Assembly: GCA_000733355.1 (NCBI GenBank)
Contig: JNVV01000056.1
Location: 27,460 to 91,459, forward strand
Direction: 5' to 3'
DNA length: 64,000 nucleotides
Origin: Falciphora oryzae
Taxonomy: Eukaryota > Ascomycota > Sordariomycetes > Magnaporthales > Magnaporthaceae
Shown here: one piece after another, positions 31,648-41,789 of the stretch
How the letters are laid out: each line of letters starts with the position of its first letter
Position numbering within the stretch: the first letter of the stretch is position 1
The notes under the pieces: generated by a model
Told to the model about the DNA's origin: nothing
What the model saw: the letters and a program-made list of their open reading frames with translations, nothing else
Database searches by the model: none
Translations under genes and position numbers: made by a program

Positions 31648-34600
31648 CTAGTCCACCGGCTGCTGCTTAAACAGCGACTTGCCCCTCAGCCACTTCCCGT
31701 AGGCCTTGTACCGCTTCTTCTGCGTGTCCTCCTCCGTCACCGTGAGCGGGTTCTCGCCCACCCGCAGCAGCTCCTCGTAGACGCGCGTCTCGTCCCCGTC
31801 TTCGTCCGTATCTCGGCCCATGAGACTGCTGCCACCCCTGTCCTGTCCATGGCTAAAGTCCTGCGAGAGAGACGGAGAATGGGTGCGGTGGTGGTGGTGG
31901 TGGTGATGGTGCAGGAGCGGGTGGTGCGAGGAGCCGTTGGCGCCACCCCCACCGCCGCCACCGCTGCTGCTGCTTGTACTCTTGGGCGTCAGCCCCACAG
32001 TCTGCCAGCTGCCAGACACGTACTCCTGGTACTCGCCATCGACGTCGTCCGACGGCTCCGGGTCGGCCGTGACGACGAGTGGGAGCGTCTGCGGGTGGCT
32101 GATGTAGCGCGCGTAGTCCTCCGTCTCGTCGCCGCTGACCGACGGGTTCAGCGACTCCTGCACCATCTTTGCAAACGTCCACTGCGCCGCCCTGGTCTTC
32201 TCGAGCGTCGACGGCTTGCCGGACTTGTTGCCGTCGAGGTCCCCGGCCGCCGTCGCCGAGGAGGTCCCGTCCTTCATAATGCCGTGGATGCCGCCGCCGT
32301 TGGGCTGTGGGAAGGACAGGTACTTGGGGTCCTGCGTGTTCTCCAGCCAGCCGCGGTAGCCCTTAGGCGTCGTCGATGAGGCCATCGTGGTCGAGGCGCC
32401 GGAGCGCTGCGTCCCCGCGATCGAGGCCTTCTCGTCGTCGCCAGCGAAGGGAAGATCGTGGGGCGCCAGGATGGTGACCTCCTTCTTGGCCCTCCGCCGC
32501 TTGTCCTGGACATCTTGATCGCCCTCGGTGCGGACGCGGAAAGGGCTGAGGTCGTAGCGGCCCTCCTGGGTGGACTTGAAAGGGATGAACTTGATGGTCG
32601 AGTTCATCTTGTAGGGGAACATCTTGAGGAAGGAGGACAGGGTGGAAGGTCGGTAGTACTCGAGCCAGTAGTCGTCAAAATACGACACAGGTTTGGACGC
32701 CGTGTCCCCGCGGGAAGGGGGTGCCACGCAGGGCGGGACCTCCCTAGGCTTGAGGAACTCTGGGGTGAACCAGTTGATGTAGTTGTGGCGGGGCTTGCCC
32801 AGCCAGCCGCGCGGGTCGGCGTGGTGCAGGTAGTAGTCGGTGGCCAGGTCCCAGAGCATAGGCTGGCCCTGGGCGAAGATGTAGTTGCCGAGGAAGAGGT
32901 TGTAGGCCTCCTGGCGCTGGCCGTCGAGGAACGAGTTGTTGTAGTAGCGCTTGAAGCTCTCGATCATGTCGCGGCTGTGGCTGGTCCACTGGTTGATCTT
33001 GCGGTACGTCTCCATGGTGTTGACGAGCTGGCTGCCGCCGTACTGGACCGCGATGGTGTCGCCGTGGTCGTGGTACATGTGGGTCAGCAGGTTGACGGCG
33101 TCAGTGTCGTAGTTGACGACGGTGTCCTCGAGGATGCCCAGGGCGTGCAGCTGGTGGCCGAGGGCGCGCTTGCCGATGACGAACTGGGCGGCGTTGGTGC
33201 GGTCGAGGCAGTCGATGCAGTTTGTGCGCGCGACGCCGTTCTGCACGCGGGCCGGGGTCGTGACGCCGTCGCCGTTGTGGAAGAAGCCCGTGGTGGTGAC
33301 GACATCCTCGGCGATGCCCTCGAGGATGCCGATGACGTCCTGGTCGCGCGACTTGGCCGCCCGCGACATGTCCCAGGCCTTGTGGAAGATGCGCTTGCCC
33401 TCGGGCAGGAACTGGTTCAGGTACGCGATAGCCTTGGTGTACTCCTCGAGCAGCTTGGACTCTCGCGGCGTGCGCTCGCGGGATTTGACCAGGTTGAGGG
33501 CGTAGATGGGCGCCCCGTAGCGTTCAAACAGGTTGTCGAAGTGCAGAGCGGCCGAGGTGTAAAAGGGGTCGATGAGGTTCAGCTCGATGGGCGGCTTGGG
33601 CGTCACACCGGTGCTATCCTGAGACCAATGGAGCGGGATGCTGCCGCGGTGCTGCACGTACGACGTGTACTGGGGGCTGGCGTACAGGCGCGGGCCGGGC
33701 GAGTGGAACGAGGTGGTGTTGACCTCGGATACGATCTGCTCCGTCTCGACGTCGTTGGCGACATAGCCGAGGTCGTTGGCTCCGCGCTTGAGGAAGCGGG
33801 CGCCGGCAAAGTGGCGCGAGCGGCGGGCTATGACGGCGACGTAGGCGGTGCGGCCATAGATGGACACGGCGGCCTGGTCGACGTAGCCGTGGATGATGGG
33901 GCGGCACCAGTCGAAGGGCGACGCCAGGGCCTTCTCGGCAGGGCCCAGTAGGTGGCTGTTCCAGACGAACATGGAGTTGAAGTCGGCGTCGAGGGTGCGC
34001 GGCCGGCCCTGCTGCAGGGCGAGGCGCTCGCGGGTGATGTTGTGCTGGAGGGTGCGGGTGATGTCGTACGAATACGAGTAGTAGAAGGACCTCGTCAGGT
34101 CCAGGTTGCCGAGGATGGTCAGGAAGCGCGACTCCTCGGTGTTGCGCTGGTCGGGGCGGGCGCGGGCCGGGGTCAGGGGGATGAGCTCGGTGCCGTCGAT
34201 CTGGTAGATGTAGTGGCCGCCCAGCATGGCGACGGTGCTCTTCTTGGTGATGAGCAGCATGTAGTAGTGGCCAGTGAACTTGATGAAGCCCAGAAGGCCC
34301 CAGGTGGTGCAGCGCAGCTTGATGCCGCCCGTACCCTTGTTGCCGTCGTCGATGGTGTCGAGCAGCGCGTTCATCTCCTTCTGCGAGTACACGATCTTGT
34401 CGTCCGTCACGCTGAGGTCCTGCTCCTCGGCCGTGCGGTCGATCTTGAGGATGCGGTACCGCCGCTCCGTGACATCGCCGCCGACGATGTAGTAGCGCGT
34501 CGCCGTCTCGTAGAGGCTATACTTGTGCATCTTGTGCAGCATGCGCTTGCGACGGTTGTCGCTGCTGCTGCCGCCGCCTCCTCCGCCTGTGCCGTCCTCT

Positions 34601-34992
34601 GCGGGGCCGCCCACGTTGCCGGCTCGATCGCGGTCCGGGCCGTCGCCGTTGTCGTCCTCGTCCTCGTCGTAGTCGTCGGAGCAGCTGGCCTGGTGGCGGG
34701 CCTTGTTTGTGCCGTCGGGGCTCGAGGTGCGCACAAAGGGCTTCGCTACCGCGGGCTCGTCGTCGTCGTCGTCATTGTCGTCGTTGCCGGCTCCCTGCTG
34801 GCCCAGTGCGCCGACGACGAGCGGGGTTTGGTCTGTCTCGGTGCTGTTGCTCAGCAGCGGGAAGATTGGTTCCACGGGCTCGCGCGGCTCGGGCGGGGTG
34901 AGCGAGTCGGGAGCGCTTGTGCTGCCGCTGGCGATGCTGACGTTTGCCTGGCTTCCAGAGTCGCCCGTCTCGAGCGACGGAGGGAAGGCCAT
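31648..34992 (-). CDS. FIG4: Polyphosphoinositide phosphatase FIG4 (SAC domain)
   Basis: A single uninterrupted frame of 1114 residues. After an acidic, Ser/Thr-rich N-terminus, the SAC domain begins at KYSLYETATRYYIVGGD and includes LLGFIKFTGHYYMLLITKKS and the CX5R(T/S) catalytic motif in NCIDCLDRTNAAQF (first Cys near residue 590). The following MYHDHGDTIAVQYGGSQL is typical of SAC phosphatases. FIG4 removes the 5-phosphate of PI(3,5)P2 and scaffolds the Fab1/PIKfyve-Vac14 complex on vacuolar and endosomal membranes. The length and the YETATR opening separate it from SAC1. The tail carries a Gly run and an eight-residue His run (plus coordinates about 31885-31975). The ATG at 34992 is the natural start. 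Confidence 0.95.
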   Translation of the reverse strand: MAFPPSLETGDSGSQANVSIASGSTSAPDSLTPPEPREPVEPIFPLLSNSTETDQTPLVVGALGQQGAGNDDNDDDDDEPAVAKPFVRTSSPDGTNKARHQASCSDDYDEDEDDNGDGPDRDRAGNVGGPAEDGTGGGGGGSSSDNRRKRMLHKMHKYSLYETATRYYIVGGDVTERRYRILKIDRTAEEQDLSVTDDKIVYSQKEMNALLDTIDDGNKGTGGIKLRCTTWGLLGFIKFTGHYYMLLITKKSTVAMLGGHYIYQIDGTELIPLTPARARPDQRNTEESRFLTILGNLDLTRSFYYSYSYDITRTLQHNITRERLALQQGRPRTLDADFNSMFVWNSHLLGPAEKALASPFDWCRPIIHGYVDQAAVSIYGRTAYVAVIARRSRHFAGARFLKRGANDLGYVANDVETEQIVSEVNTTSFHSPGPRLYASPQYTSYVQHRGSIPLHWSQDSTGVTPKPPIELNLIDPFYTSAALHFDNLFERYGAPIYALNLVKSRERTPRESKLLEEYTKAIAYLNQFLPEGKRIFHKAWDMSRAAKSRDQDVIGILEGIAEDVVTTTGFFHNGDGVTTPARVQNGVARTNCIDCLDRTNAAQFVIGKRALGHQLHALGILEDTVVNYDTDAVNLLTHMYHDHGDTIAVQYGGSQLVNTMETYRKINQWTSHSRDMIESFKRYYNNSFLDGQRQEAYNLFLGNYIFAQGQPMLWDLATDYYLHHADPRGWLGKPRHNYINWFTPEFLKPREVPPCVAPPSRGDTASKPVSYFDDYWLEYYRPSTLSSFLKMFPYKMNSTIKFIPFKSTQEGRYDLSPFRVRTEGDQDVQDKRRRAKKEVTILAPHDLPFAGDDEKASIAGTQRSGASTTMASSTTPKGYRGWLENTQDPKYLSFPQPNGGGIHGIMKDGTSSATAAGDLDGNKSGKPSTLEKTRAAQWTFAKMVQESLNPSVSGDETEDYARYISHPQTLPLVVTADPEPSDDVDGEYQEYVSGSWQTVGLTPKSTSSSSGGGGGGGANGSSHHPLLHHHHHHHHRTHSPSLSQDFSHGQDRGGSSLMGRDTDEDGDETRVYEELLRVGENPLTVTEEDTQKKRYKAYGKWLRGKSLFKQQPVD

Positions 34993-36643
34993 TTTCTGAC
35001 CAGCACATCCCGACTAGCGGGCGCCGTCGATTGCGGAGTGGCCCGAACCAGCCCGATCTGCGGGCGCCCGGCTTATAGCCCGCTTGTGGCCGTGGGAATC
35101 TGCGAGCTGCCGGCGGCCGGCGTCGAGAAGGGAAACCTTGTGATGCCGCATGTGAGCGAGCACGGCTGTCTCGTCAGCATGTCGTCCAGGCTGGGCCCAT
35201 GGGGTTCCAGATGCGTTACAGGGCGGAGCCGTGACGCAACTGGCGGGTGCGCAGGCTTTCAGGGGCGCGCAACCGCCAGACGATTGGTTGTGGGCCTGTA
35301 GTGGGGCAGCAGCCTGGGCTTGCACCGCAGGCCTAGCGTCAGGGCTACATCACCGTGCCTTTGGCCGTGCTCGACAATTCTAGCAGTTCTCTTGTCATCA
35401 TGTCCGCCTTTGGCGACGGCTACCTGCCTCCCATTACGACCTTTTTCTGCGTGTGCCCATCATTGATGCCATCTCTGCTCAATCTGGACTCCGAGCCTCG
35501 GACGCCCGAGGCGCGAGGTCATGAATCACCCTGCCAGAGAGAGCACATGCGTTTATCCAGGCCTCGCGGCTTGGGATGGAAGCCATGACAAGAGCATCAG
35601 GTTGACTGAAAAAGACGCACTTCTGACAGCCAATGCACTCTAAATTAGGCAAGCCAGAGAAATGCCTCAACTAAGGCAGAGCTCAGAAAAGATAGGAAGA
35701 GAGGGACGTAGGAAAAGGAAGGGATACAGGAAAAGATACAGTAAAAAGACACTCACCGCTCTGAAGTCGGTCCTTAGTGAAGGGGTTACTGATGGTTCTT
35801 ACAAACCCGAACTCCGAGCTTGGCGGCGAGTGATATGTACCTTTTTTGATGACGGTCAAGCCCTCTCCCGCCTCGTGCTCAGTTCGCATCGCCTCAATGT
35901 CAGACTCCATCGTGCCCAAAGCCCGAACGGAACCCTGGATTTGGCGCCTGATGTCGTCACCTGGTGACTCCGCAGAGCAGCATTCGCATCCAGCTTCGAC
36001 ATCAATTTGTCAATCTTGGACTCGACGGTCTCGGTTGGTTGAGCTGTCTGGCTTTGAGCGCCAAAGCCTTGGATACCCGGAAGTCCACCATTCCCCTAGG
36101 GAACCCTGGCCAAATGTGGTCCTAGGCGCGTTTAAAGACATTACCGCGCTGGCTGGCGGTTCCGGACACAGCAAGGGGTGGACATCTAATATCTCACCTC
36201 CACTATCCGTATCGGCCTGGCTGAGATTACTGACGTTGGACAAGAGGTTATGGGCGAGCCTATCCCCTTTACCACCCTGCTTTTAGAACCCTAAGCCATA
36301 ATGGCACGCAAGCGGACCACGACCGAATGGTGCTGTGCCTGGCTGGCCGCCATTATCGGCCAAATCATCGTGCTCTCCTTCCGCATCCTTGTCGTCGTGA
36401 CCTATTAGAGCTTTTCTTTTTTTTTCTTTTTTTTTCTTTTTTCTCTCTCGATATTCTCGTTACCATCCACCATGGCTTGCTTGCATGAGCCTGGGTTCCA
36501 ACCAACATGGTCAAAACTGCATACTTTTACCGAAAATGGTCGCGAGCCAAACTAGGTACCAACCGATCGCCGTCCGGGGCTCCATTCAGCAGCCCCGAGG
36601 CCCACACAGGCTAGTGGGTTAGGACATGGACGCACACTCAAAC
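34993..36643. other. Intergenic region with a possible gene remnant
   Basis: About 1.65 kb between the start of FIG4 and the end of ELP4. It includes the remnant described at 35690-36243, a 35-codon hydrophobic frame at 36301-36408, and a T-rich tract with C interruptions (36413-36444). Confidence 0.45.
35690..36243 (-). pseudogene. Possible uncharacterised gene remnant, coiled-coil-like
   Basis: Read on the minus strand, short frames give ESKIDKLMSKLDANAAL (about 35990), then GTMESDIEAMRTEHEAGEG (about 35900) and SNPFTKDRLQSGE followed directly by GTGAGTGT (about 35770-35755). The first two look helical and charged. The third resembles exon 2 and the donor of the 8734 gene. The pieces are in different frames; no start-to-stop model can be drawn. 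I do not recognise the family and treat it as a remnant or a poorly resolved gene. Confidence 0.3.
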
Positions 36644-37900
36644 TCAGAAGTCGATGCCGTCCTTGACTGTGCTGGCCGGTGACTTCTCCTTTTGCTCGTC
36701 ATCCTCCATGGGCGGGAGGCTGTAGGGCTGGATGACGAGGCCGCGTGAGCTGCTGAGGCTGAATGACAGGTTGTCGCGGAAATAGTTTCCCTCGGCACCA
36801 CCGCCGCCTTTCTCGTGGTATACCGGCAATGTGTAGACCCTGACCATCCCCTGCGCCTTGTCAGCGTCCTTGGACGACGCTGGGTCCTTGCCGCCTGTCG
36901 CCGGCGGAGGACCGGCGCCAATGGTGGCTGGCAGGGGTACGAGCTCGATAACGCCATCGCACAGGAGCTCCATCCAGCGCGTCAGGCCGGAGCCGCGTGG
37001 GTGGAGGGAGATGGGCAGGCTCAGGAGCGCCGTCAGCTGCCGGGCATGTAGCCGTAGGAGACCACGGAGCGAATGCAGGAACTGCAGCACCTCGGTTGGG
37101 TCGCAGGCGCTGCCGGTGTAGAGCGAGGGCGAGAGCAGGCCCGGCACGACAACGCGATGGATGGAGCCTAGTTGGGAGGACGCCAGTTTGTCTCGGAGAT
37201 GCTTAATGAAGGACTTGAAAGGCGAAGCAACGGCTGATGACGCCTGGTTCTGGTCAAGGGATAGCAACAAACCCATATGACTAGACGGCACGGCATGGAA
37301 CTGCCCCTTGATGGCGGACGGGGTCAGCCTTTTGGTGAGGTCATATGAATGACAGAAAGGGGTCGCCGAGCCTCCATCCCTCTCTCTCACGGGGAGACTC
37401 TGGTTTCTGCGGTTGCCCAGAGCCTCGTAGCGCCATGCGATCTTCATTCTGTCCTCGGCAGCTGGAGCCACGGGTCCGGCAGGCTTGCTCTCAGACAACG
37501 AGCCAGACGTAGACTTGAGCGAGGCGAGGCCTGGGAGCTCAAACTTCCACGCCTCGGGAAAGCCAAGCACGTGTACATGGTGCCCCTGGACAAGGCCCTC
37601 GGCGGCGTAGTAGCGAAGCAGCGCGCCCGCGAAGTCGGTGGTGCCTTGTTCCTCGACCAGGATCGAGGATCCCATGGGCATGCCGGCATGGCCAGCCAGG
37701 AGGGCGTCCAACGACGCAGTCCCAGTCGAGGTGGTGAGGCGGCCGTCGAGGGGTGATGGGCGCAGGCCAGGGGCTAGCTGTTGCTGCTGCGGGGGCTTCT
37801 GCTGAGCCTGCGCTTGCGCTGGGTTTCTCGCAGACGCTGCAGCGCCCAGGGCGACATTCGGAGTAGCGGATATGACCGCGTTGCGCTTCCTGAAAGACAT
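36644..37900 (-). CDS. ELP4: Elongator complex subunit ELP4
   Basis: A single frame of 418 residues. It begins MSFRKRNAVISATPN, has a Gln/Pro-rich spacer, then the RecA-like PAXNEB domain: STGTASLDALLAGHAGMPMG, SILVEEQGTTDFAGALLRYY, HVHVLGFPEAWKFELPGL, later MKIAWRYE, CHSYDLTKRL and FLHSLRGLLRLHARQ, ending in KDGIDF. ELP4 forms the Elp4-Elp5-Elp6 hexameric ring of Elongator, needed for wobble-uridine modification of tRNA. The gene is divergent from RPB8, with 400 bp between the two start codons. Intronless as seen. Confidence 0.93.
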   Translation of the reverse strand: MSFRKRNAVISATPNVALGAAASARNPAQAQAQQKPPQQQQLAPGLRPSPLDGRLTTSTGTASLDALLAGHAGMPMGSSILVEEQGTTDFAGALLRYYAAEGLVQGHHVHVLGFPEAWKFELPGLASLKSTSGSLSESKPAGPVAPAAEDRMKIAWRYEALGNRRNQSLPVRERDGGSATPFCHSYDLTKRLTPSAIKGQFHAVPSSHMGLLLSLDQNQASSAVASPFKSFIKHLRDKLASSQLGSIHRVVVPGLLSPSLYTGSACDPTEVLQFLHSLRGLLRLHARQLTALLSLPISLHPRGSGLTRWMELLCDGVIELVPLPATIGAGPPPATGGKDPASSKDADKAQGMVRVYTLPVYHEKGGGGAEGNYFRDNLSFSLSSSRGLVIQPYSLPPMEDDEQKEKSPASTVKDGIDF

Positions 37901-38300
37901 TTTCGATCACCCTCGTGCCTGGGACCGAAGCTGACCCAAGATCTAGGATTTCTTTTTTGTATGTTCCATGCCGACGAGGGTGGGAATTTGATGTGGCAGG
38001 GATATTGGCAGCGATGGAGCTTCCAGTTCAGGCAACCCCTCAGTGCTATGGACTCTAACAATTGCTGAGGGGCAGTGGAGTCACGTGCGGTTCAGTGCCT
38101 GCCGCCTCCTCTGAGGTCATCCAGGAACGGAGTCAATGGGTCCAGGGGAATGCGGCTCGAAAAAAAAGAAGAAAAAAACCGTTCGGCGCGACAGCTTCGA
38201 AAACAGCCGCCCCATACGCCCCGACAAAGCTACCACCAACAGGTCGCTCTCCCAGGCCCTCCGCAGCACCCCAAAGCAGACGACGCGACGCAATCCCAAA
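37901..38300. promoter_or_regulatory. Shared intergenic region of divergent ELP4 and RPB8
   Basis: The two start codons are 400 bp apart and transcription leaves in opposite directions, so both promoters must lie here. An A-rich run (38160-38177) precedes RPB8. I see no certain transcription-factor site. Confidence 0.5.
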
Positions 38301-38835
38301 ATGGCCGTCTCTACAGGCGACGCGCAGCTCTTCGAGGGCGTGTTCAAGGTGACGCACGTCGACCAGGTCAAGTACGACCGCGTCGCGCGCATCACGGCCA
38401 CCTCGGACTCCAACAGCGCCGACCAGATGGACATGACGCTCGACATCAACACGGAGCTGTTCCCCATGTCCGAGGGCGACGGCTTCCGCGTCGTCCTCGC
38501 TACCTCGCTCGCCCTCGACGGCTCCAAGGACGAGGAAAAGGGCTGGCGCGACGCCTCCAAGCTCGGCGGCCCGCCCACCCTGGCCGACAACTTCGACTAC
38601 GTCTGCTACGGCAAGGTCTACAGGTTCGAGGACTCGAAGAACGGAGAGCAGATGTGAGTACTTTGGAAAAGGGCGCGAGGTTGTGCTTAACTTTTTACTG
38701 ACCGGCTTGCGAACCTGCAGCAAGGCCTACATCTCGTTTGGCGGGCTCCTGATGTGCCTAAACGGGCCCTACAAGAAGCTCACCCCCCTCAGGGTTGATT
38801 ACGTCTATCTCCTCGTCAAGGGCAACCAAGACTAG
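38301..38835 (+). CDS. RPB8: RNA polymerase I, II and III shared subunit RPABC3
   Basis: Exons 38301-38653 and 38721-38835, with a 67-bp intron (GTGAGT, CTGACC, CTGCAG), give 155 residues. The sequence follows RPB8 over its length: LFEGVFKVTHVDQVKYDRVA, DMTLDINTELFPMSEGD, a DYVCYGKVYRFED strand and the end YISFGGLLMCLNGPYKKL then VDYVYLLVK. RPB8 is a small OB-fold subunit common to all three nuclear polymerases. The start ATG at 38301 lies two codons before the conserved part begins. It is convergent with the Nudix gene. Confidence 0.96.
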
Positions 38836-39169
38836 GCGGCCCCCTCCGGAACGGCGCCGACCAGCCGTTTTCACCCCAAACGCAGCGCCAGGCCCCATGT
38901 CTCTTCCAGAAAGAACATTGGCTACGATGAATGAATAATGAACGATCTAAAGGAGTAGATGGGAGTCCAATGATGGTTATGCTGGCCCCGGTGTTGGGGG
39001 ATGGGGTCAGGGCATAGGAACGGCGATATCCAAGCCCATGCATGCGTATGCCAAAAGGCCCGCATGATATTTGTGCAGGCAGGGCCGTAGCCAGTTGGGT
39101 TTTGTCTCCGGCGCTGTTGTGTTTTCTTATTCTTCTGGCGCTGGCGGCTTGGCCATCCGCGGTTCACGT
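38836..39169. other. Short intergenic region between convergent genes
   Basis: The 3' flanks of RPB8 and the Nudix gene. Nothing else is visible. Confidence 0.5.
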
Positions 39170-40312
39170 CTATGCCGTCTGGCCGGCCGCATCAGCCCCG
39201 TCGCGACGCTCGAACATGCGGTGAGGCCCGGGGAAGGGGATGACCCTGTGCAGGCGCCTGACGATCTCGTCGTAACAGGGCTCGTTGTCCCTGTTGATGA
39301 TTCCGCGGCGGATGAAGAAGTCGAGTGTGATGGCGGCGCAGTTGGGCTTGAAGCGGCCGGCGGCCAGGTGGGCCTGGACCTCGGGCACGTCCATCAGGGC
39401 GAAGCTCTCGACCTCGCCGTCCTTGGGCCGCGGCGTCGTCCCCTCCGGTAGCTCCAAATCGTACACCCACTCGCACTCGGGGTACACGTACCCCTCCTCG
39501 CCCGACCGCGCGTCCGTGACGTAGATGTACGTGATGGTGCCCACCTCTGTCGTGTGCTTCCGCACTGTGCTCTCCGGCAGCGACGCCTCCTCGTCGGCCT
39601 CGCGTAGCATGCACTCGAACGGGTCCTCGCCCGTCATCAGCCCGCCCGCGACGGCGTTGTCGAGCATGCCCGGGAACGACGACTTGGTCGCCGCCCGCGT
39701 CGGCACCCACACCCTGATGCCGTGGGGCGCCTCGGGGGCCACGACGTAGGCGTTTACGTGCACCCCGTACCGCATGCTGCCCAGCAGGCCGAGGGCGGCG
39801 CGCTCCATGCTGAAGATCAGCTCGCCGCCGCTGCCGCCGCTGCTGCTGGGGCCGAAGACGGGCCACAGCTCGTCGCGCCAGCCCTTGACCAGGATTGAGA
39901 AGGCGGCGACCTCGCGCAGGTGCCGTGCCACGGCGGCGACGCGGCGCGTGCGTTCGGGTTCGTCCAGCTTTTCGTCTGGCCACTGGAAGACCGAGACGGT
40001 GCCCCTGGAGGTGTCCAGGCGCATCTCGCCCCTGAGCGCCTCGGGCACCTGGAGGAGGCAGTCGTAGACGTCGCGCCTCATGAAGCCCAGGGCCGTTTCT
40101 TCAGAGTTGCTTCCGCGCCAGACCACGGTGTAGAAGCCTTCCATGGCGGCTTTGTATCCGGCCGGGTCCAGCACGGAGTTGGGGAAGCTGCGGTCTCTTG
40201 TTGTTAGCTGCGATATCTTGGCCATGTTTGGCTGCGTCACGCCCTGTTGAGCGGCCCGGACTCACGTATCGACCCTCTTTATGAGGTCTATGTTCTCCCA
40301 GCGGCACTCCAT
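39170..40312 (-). CDS. Nudix hydrolase of the thiamine pyrophosphokinase-related (DUF4743) type
   Basis: Exons 40312-40266 and 40196-39170 join to 357 residues. An N-terminal DUF4743-like part (ALGFMRRDVYDCLLQVPEAL region) precedes a Nudix domain whose box GGLMTGEDPFECMLREADEE fits GX5EX7REUXEEXGU except that the last glycine is Ala (about residues 198-221). The family includes yeast YJR142W, reported to act on damaged thiamine diphosphate forms; the substrate here is inferred. The 69-bp intron has a GTGAGT donor; its acceptor AACAAG follows closely on a CTAAC, so the branch point may be elsewhere. A downstream ATG within the intron would give an alternative, less likely start. Confidence 0.85.
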
Positions 40313-41138
40313 TTTGGTTCTTCGGTTCCGTCTTTTCCTGTGCTGGTTGGTATTCACTAGCAGGATGACCCCCAGGGGTTAAACGCTTGCAATCTCAGGG
40401 TTCTGGTTCTTCCAGTCTTATAGAACGTAGAACGATGTGTTGAAGAAGGCTGTGCTTGCCTATGGGCCACAAAACACCAAACGAGACTTTAAGATACAGT
40501 CACTCCTTCTGTTTTTATAATCACCGTCTGGTCCGCCAATGCACCTTGCCCTTCCTTATGTGGTTGATTGTATGCGAGTAATGCGTCAGACTCTGTATCC
40601 AATGGGGCAGGAAGGGCCCCGACAAACGGGCGAACATGACGCCGCAGGGAGGAAGCCGCAGGTAAGACAGACTGCAGACCCCGCCCAAGGCTCACACGGG
40701 TGCTTCTTGGGTCTTTTTCCACATCGTTCAATGCATGCGGGCTAGGGAACAGCATCAATCCCACTCTGCCTGCCTTGAAGCCCCACCCACGGCGTTCAAG
40801 CTTCCTCGAGTCGCGTGTCCAACATGGATAGCATTTGATTGCGAGCTTCACAGCCCTACCAGTCTCGAGAGCACAGGAGCAGCGACCTACGCGGGGGTGT
40901 CACGGAAGGAAAAAGCGAGCGTTGGAACCAGATTCACAGCCGTCTGATGTGGAGCTTGCCCTGGAAGCTCGCCGAATGAACCGAAGCCTCTCCACCGCAG
41001 TCAAGAAACGCACAGGCGGCACGTCATCGCACAGTCAGTAAGGGGAAGACGAGAACACGCCCGAGCCACCAAAACACCAGCGGACCAGCATCACAGTATT
41101 CCCCAGAACAAGGGGAGAAAGACACATAAAAAAACAAA
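40313..41138. other. Intergenic region between divergent genes
   Basis: About 0.8 kb holding the promoters of the Nudix and OPI10 genes. Short frames only; no specific site assigned. Confidence 0.5.
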
Positions 41139-41789
41139 ATGGCACAACAACCCCTCTTCGGCCTCGTCCCAGCCAACCTCCCCTGCGTGACGTCTCCAAC
41201 CGAGTCACCATCCCCAACATCCTTCATATACTCCATCCCACCCGACACCCCCTTCTCCCACCTCGTCGTCTTCCTTCTCCCCGGCATCATCCTGCCCGAG
41301 GGAACCGCCGCCGCTATCTACCTGGTTACGCCTCCCCCAACCCCCGGCTCCCCGCCCGCCTCCCGCTTCCTGGGCGGCGTCGGGCCCGGCAAGGAGAGCG
41401 CCATCTTCAACCTACGCCCCTCCGCCACTTCATCACCCAACGACCAGCAACAACAACAGCCAGTAGTAATCGGCATCAGCATCGAGCCCGCCGACTCGGT
41501 CGCCGCCCGCATCGCCGAGATCAAGGAGGCCAAGGGAGCAGCAGCAAACAACACCAGCACCGGCGGCAGCAACAACAACAACGCCCTGGTCATCGCCCGG
41601 CCATCGACCCTCGTCCTAGCCCAGCGCATCATCCAGAACGCATTCAACTTCCTAGCCAGCTTCAGCGGCACCACCGCCGGCGCCGGCCAGGTCGAGGTCG
41701 TCCCGCTCAAGGCCTTCGAGGAGTGGTGGCGCAAGTTCGAGGGCAGGGTCCGGGCGGATCCGGGGTTTCTTGAGCGCGCGGAAAACTGA
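41139..41789 (+). CDS. OPI10: OPI10/Hikeshi-family protein
   Basis: A single frame of 216 residues. It opens MAQQPLFGLVPANLPC, then SHLVVFLLPGIILPEGTAAA, ASRFLGGVGPGKESAIFNL, VVIGISIEPADSV and the C-terminal NAFNFLASFSG and PLKAFEEWWRKFEGRV. This is the Hikeshi fold; the human protein imports Hsp70 into the nucleus after heat shock, and the yeast member OPI10 was found through inositol overproduction. It has a Gln/Asn-rich spacer (about residues 104-148) longer than in animal homologues. No intron is visible. Confidence 0.93.
   Translation: MAQQPLFGLVPANLPCVTSPTESPSPTSFIYSIPPDTPFSHLVVFLLPGIILPEGTAAAIYLVTPPPTPGSPPASRFLGGVGPGKESAIFNLRPSATSSPNDQQQQQPVVIGISIEPADSVAARIAEIKEAKGAAANNTSTGGSNNNNALVIARPSTLVLAQRIIQNAFNFLASFSGTTAGAGQVEVVPLKAFEEWWRKFEGRVRADPGFLERAEN

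Noticed and set aside
32458..35301. Two long plus-strand frames (497 and 449 codons) opposite FIG4
   Set aside because: They are antisense shadows in GC-rich DNA: the residues are biased to Val, Ala, Asp and Leu, with no domain, and FIG4 on the other strand is certain.
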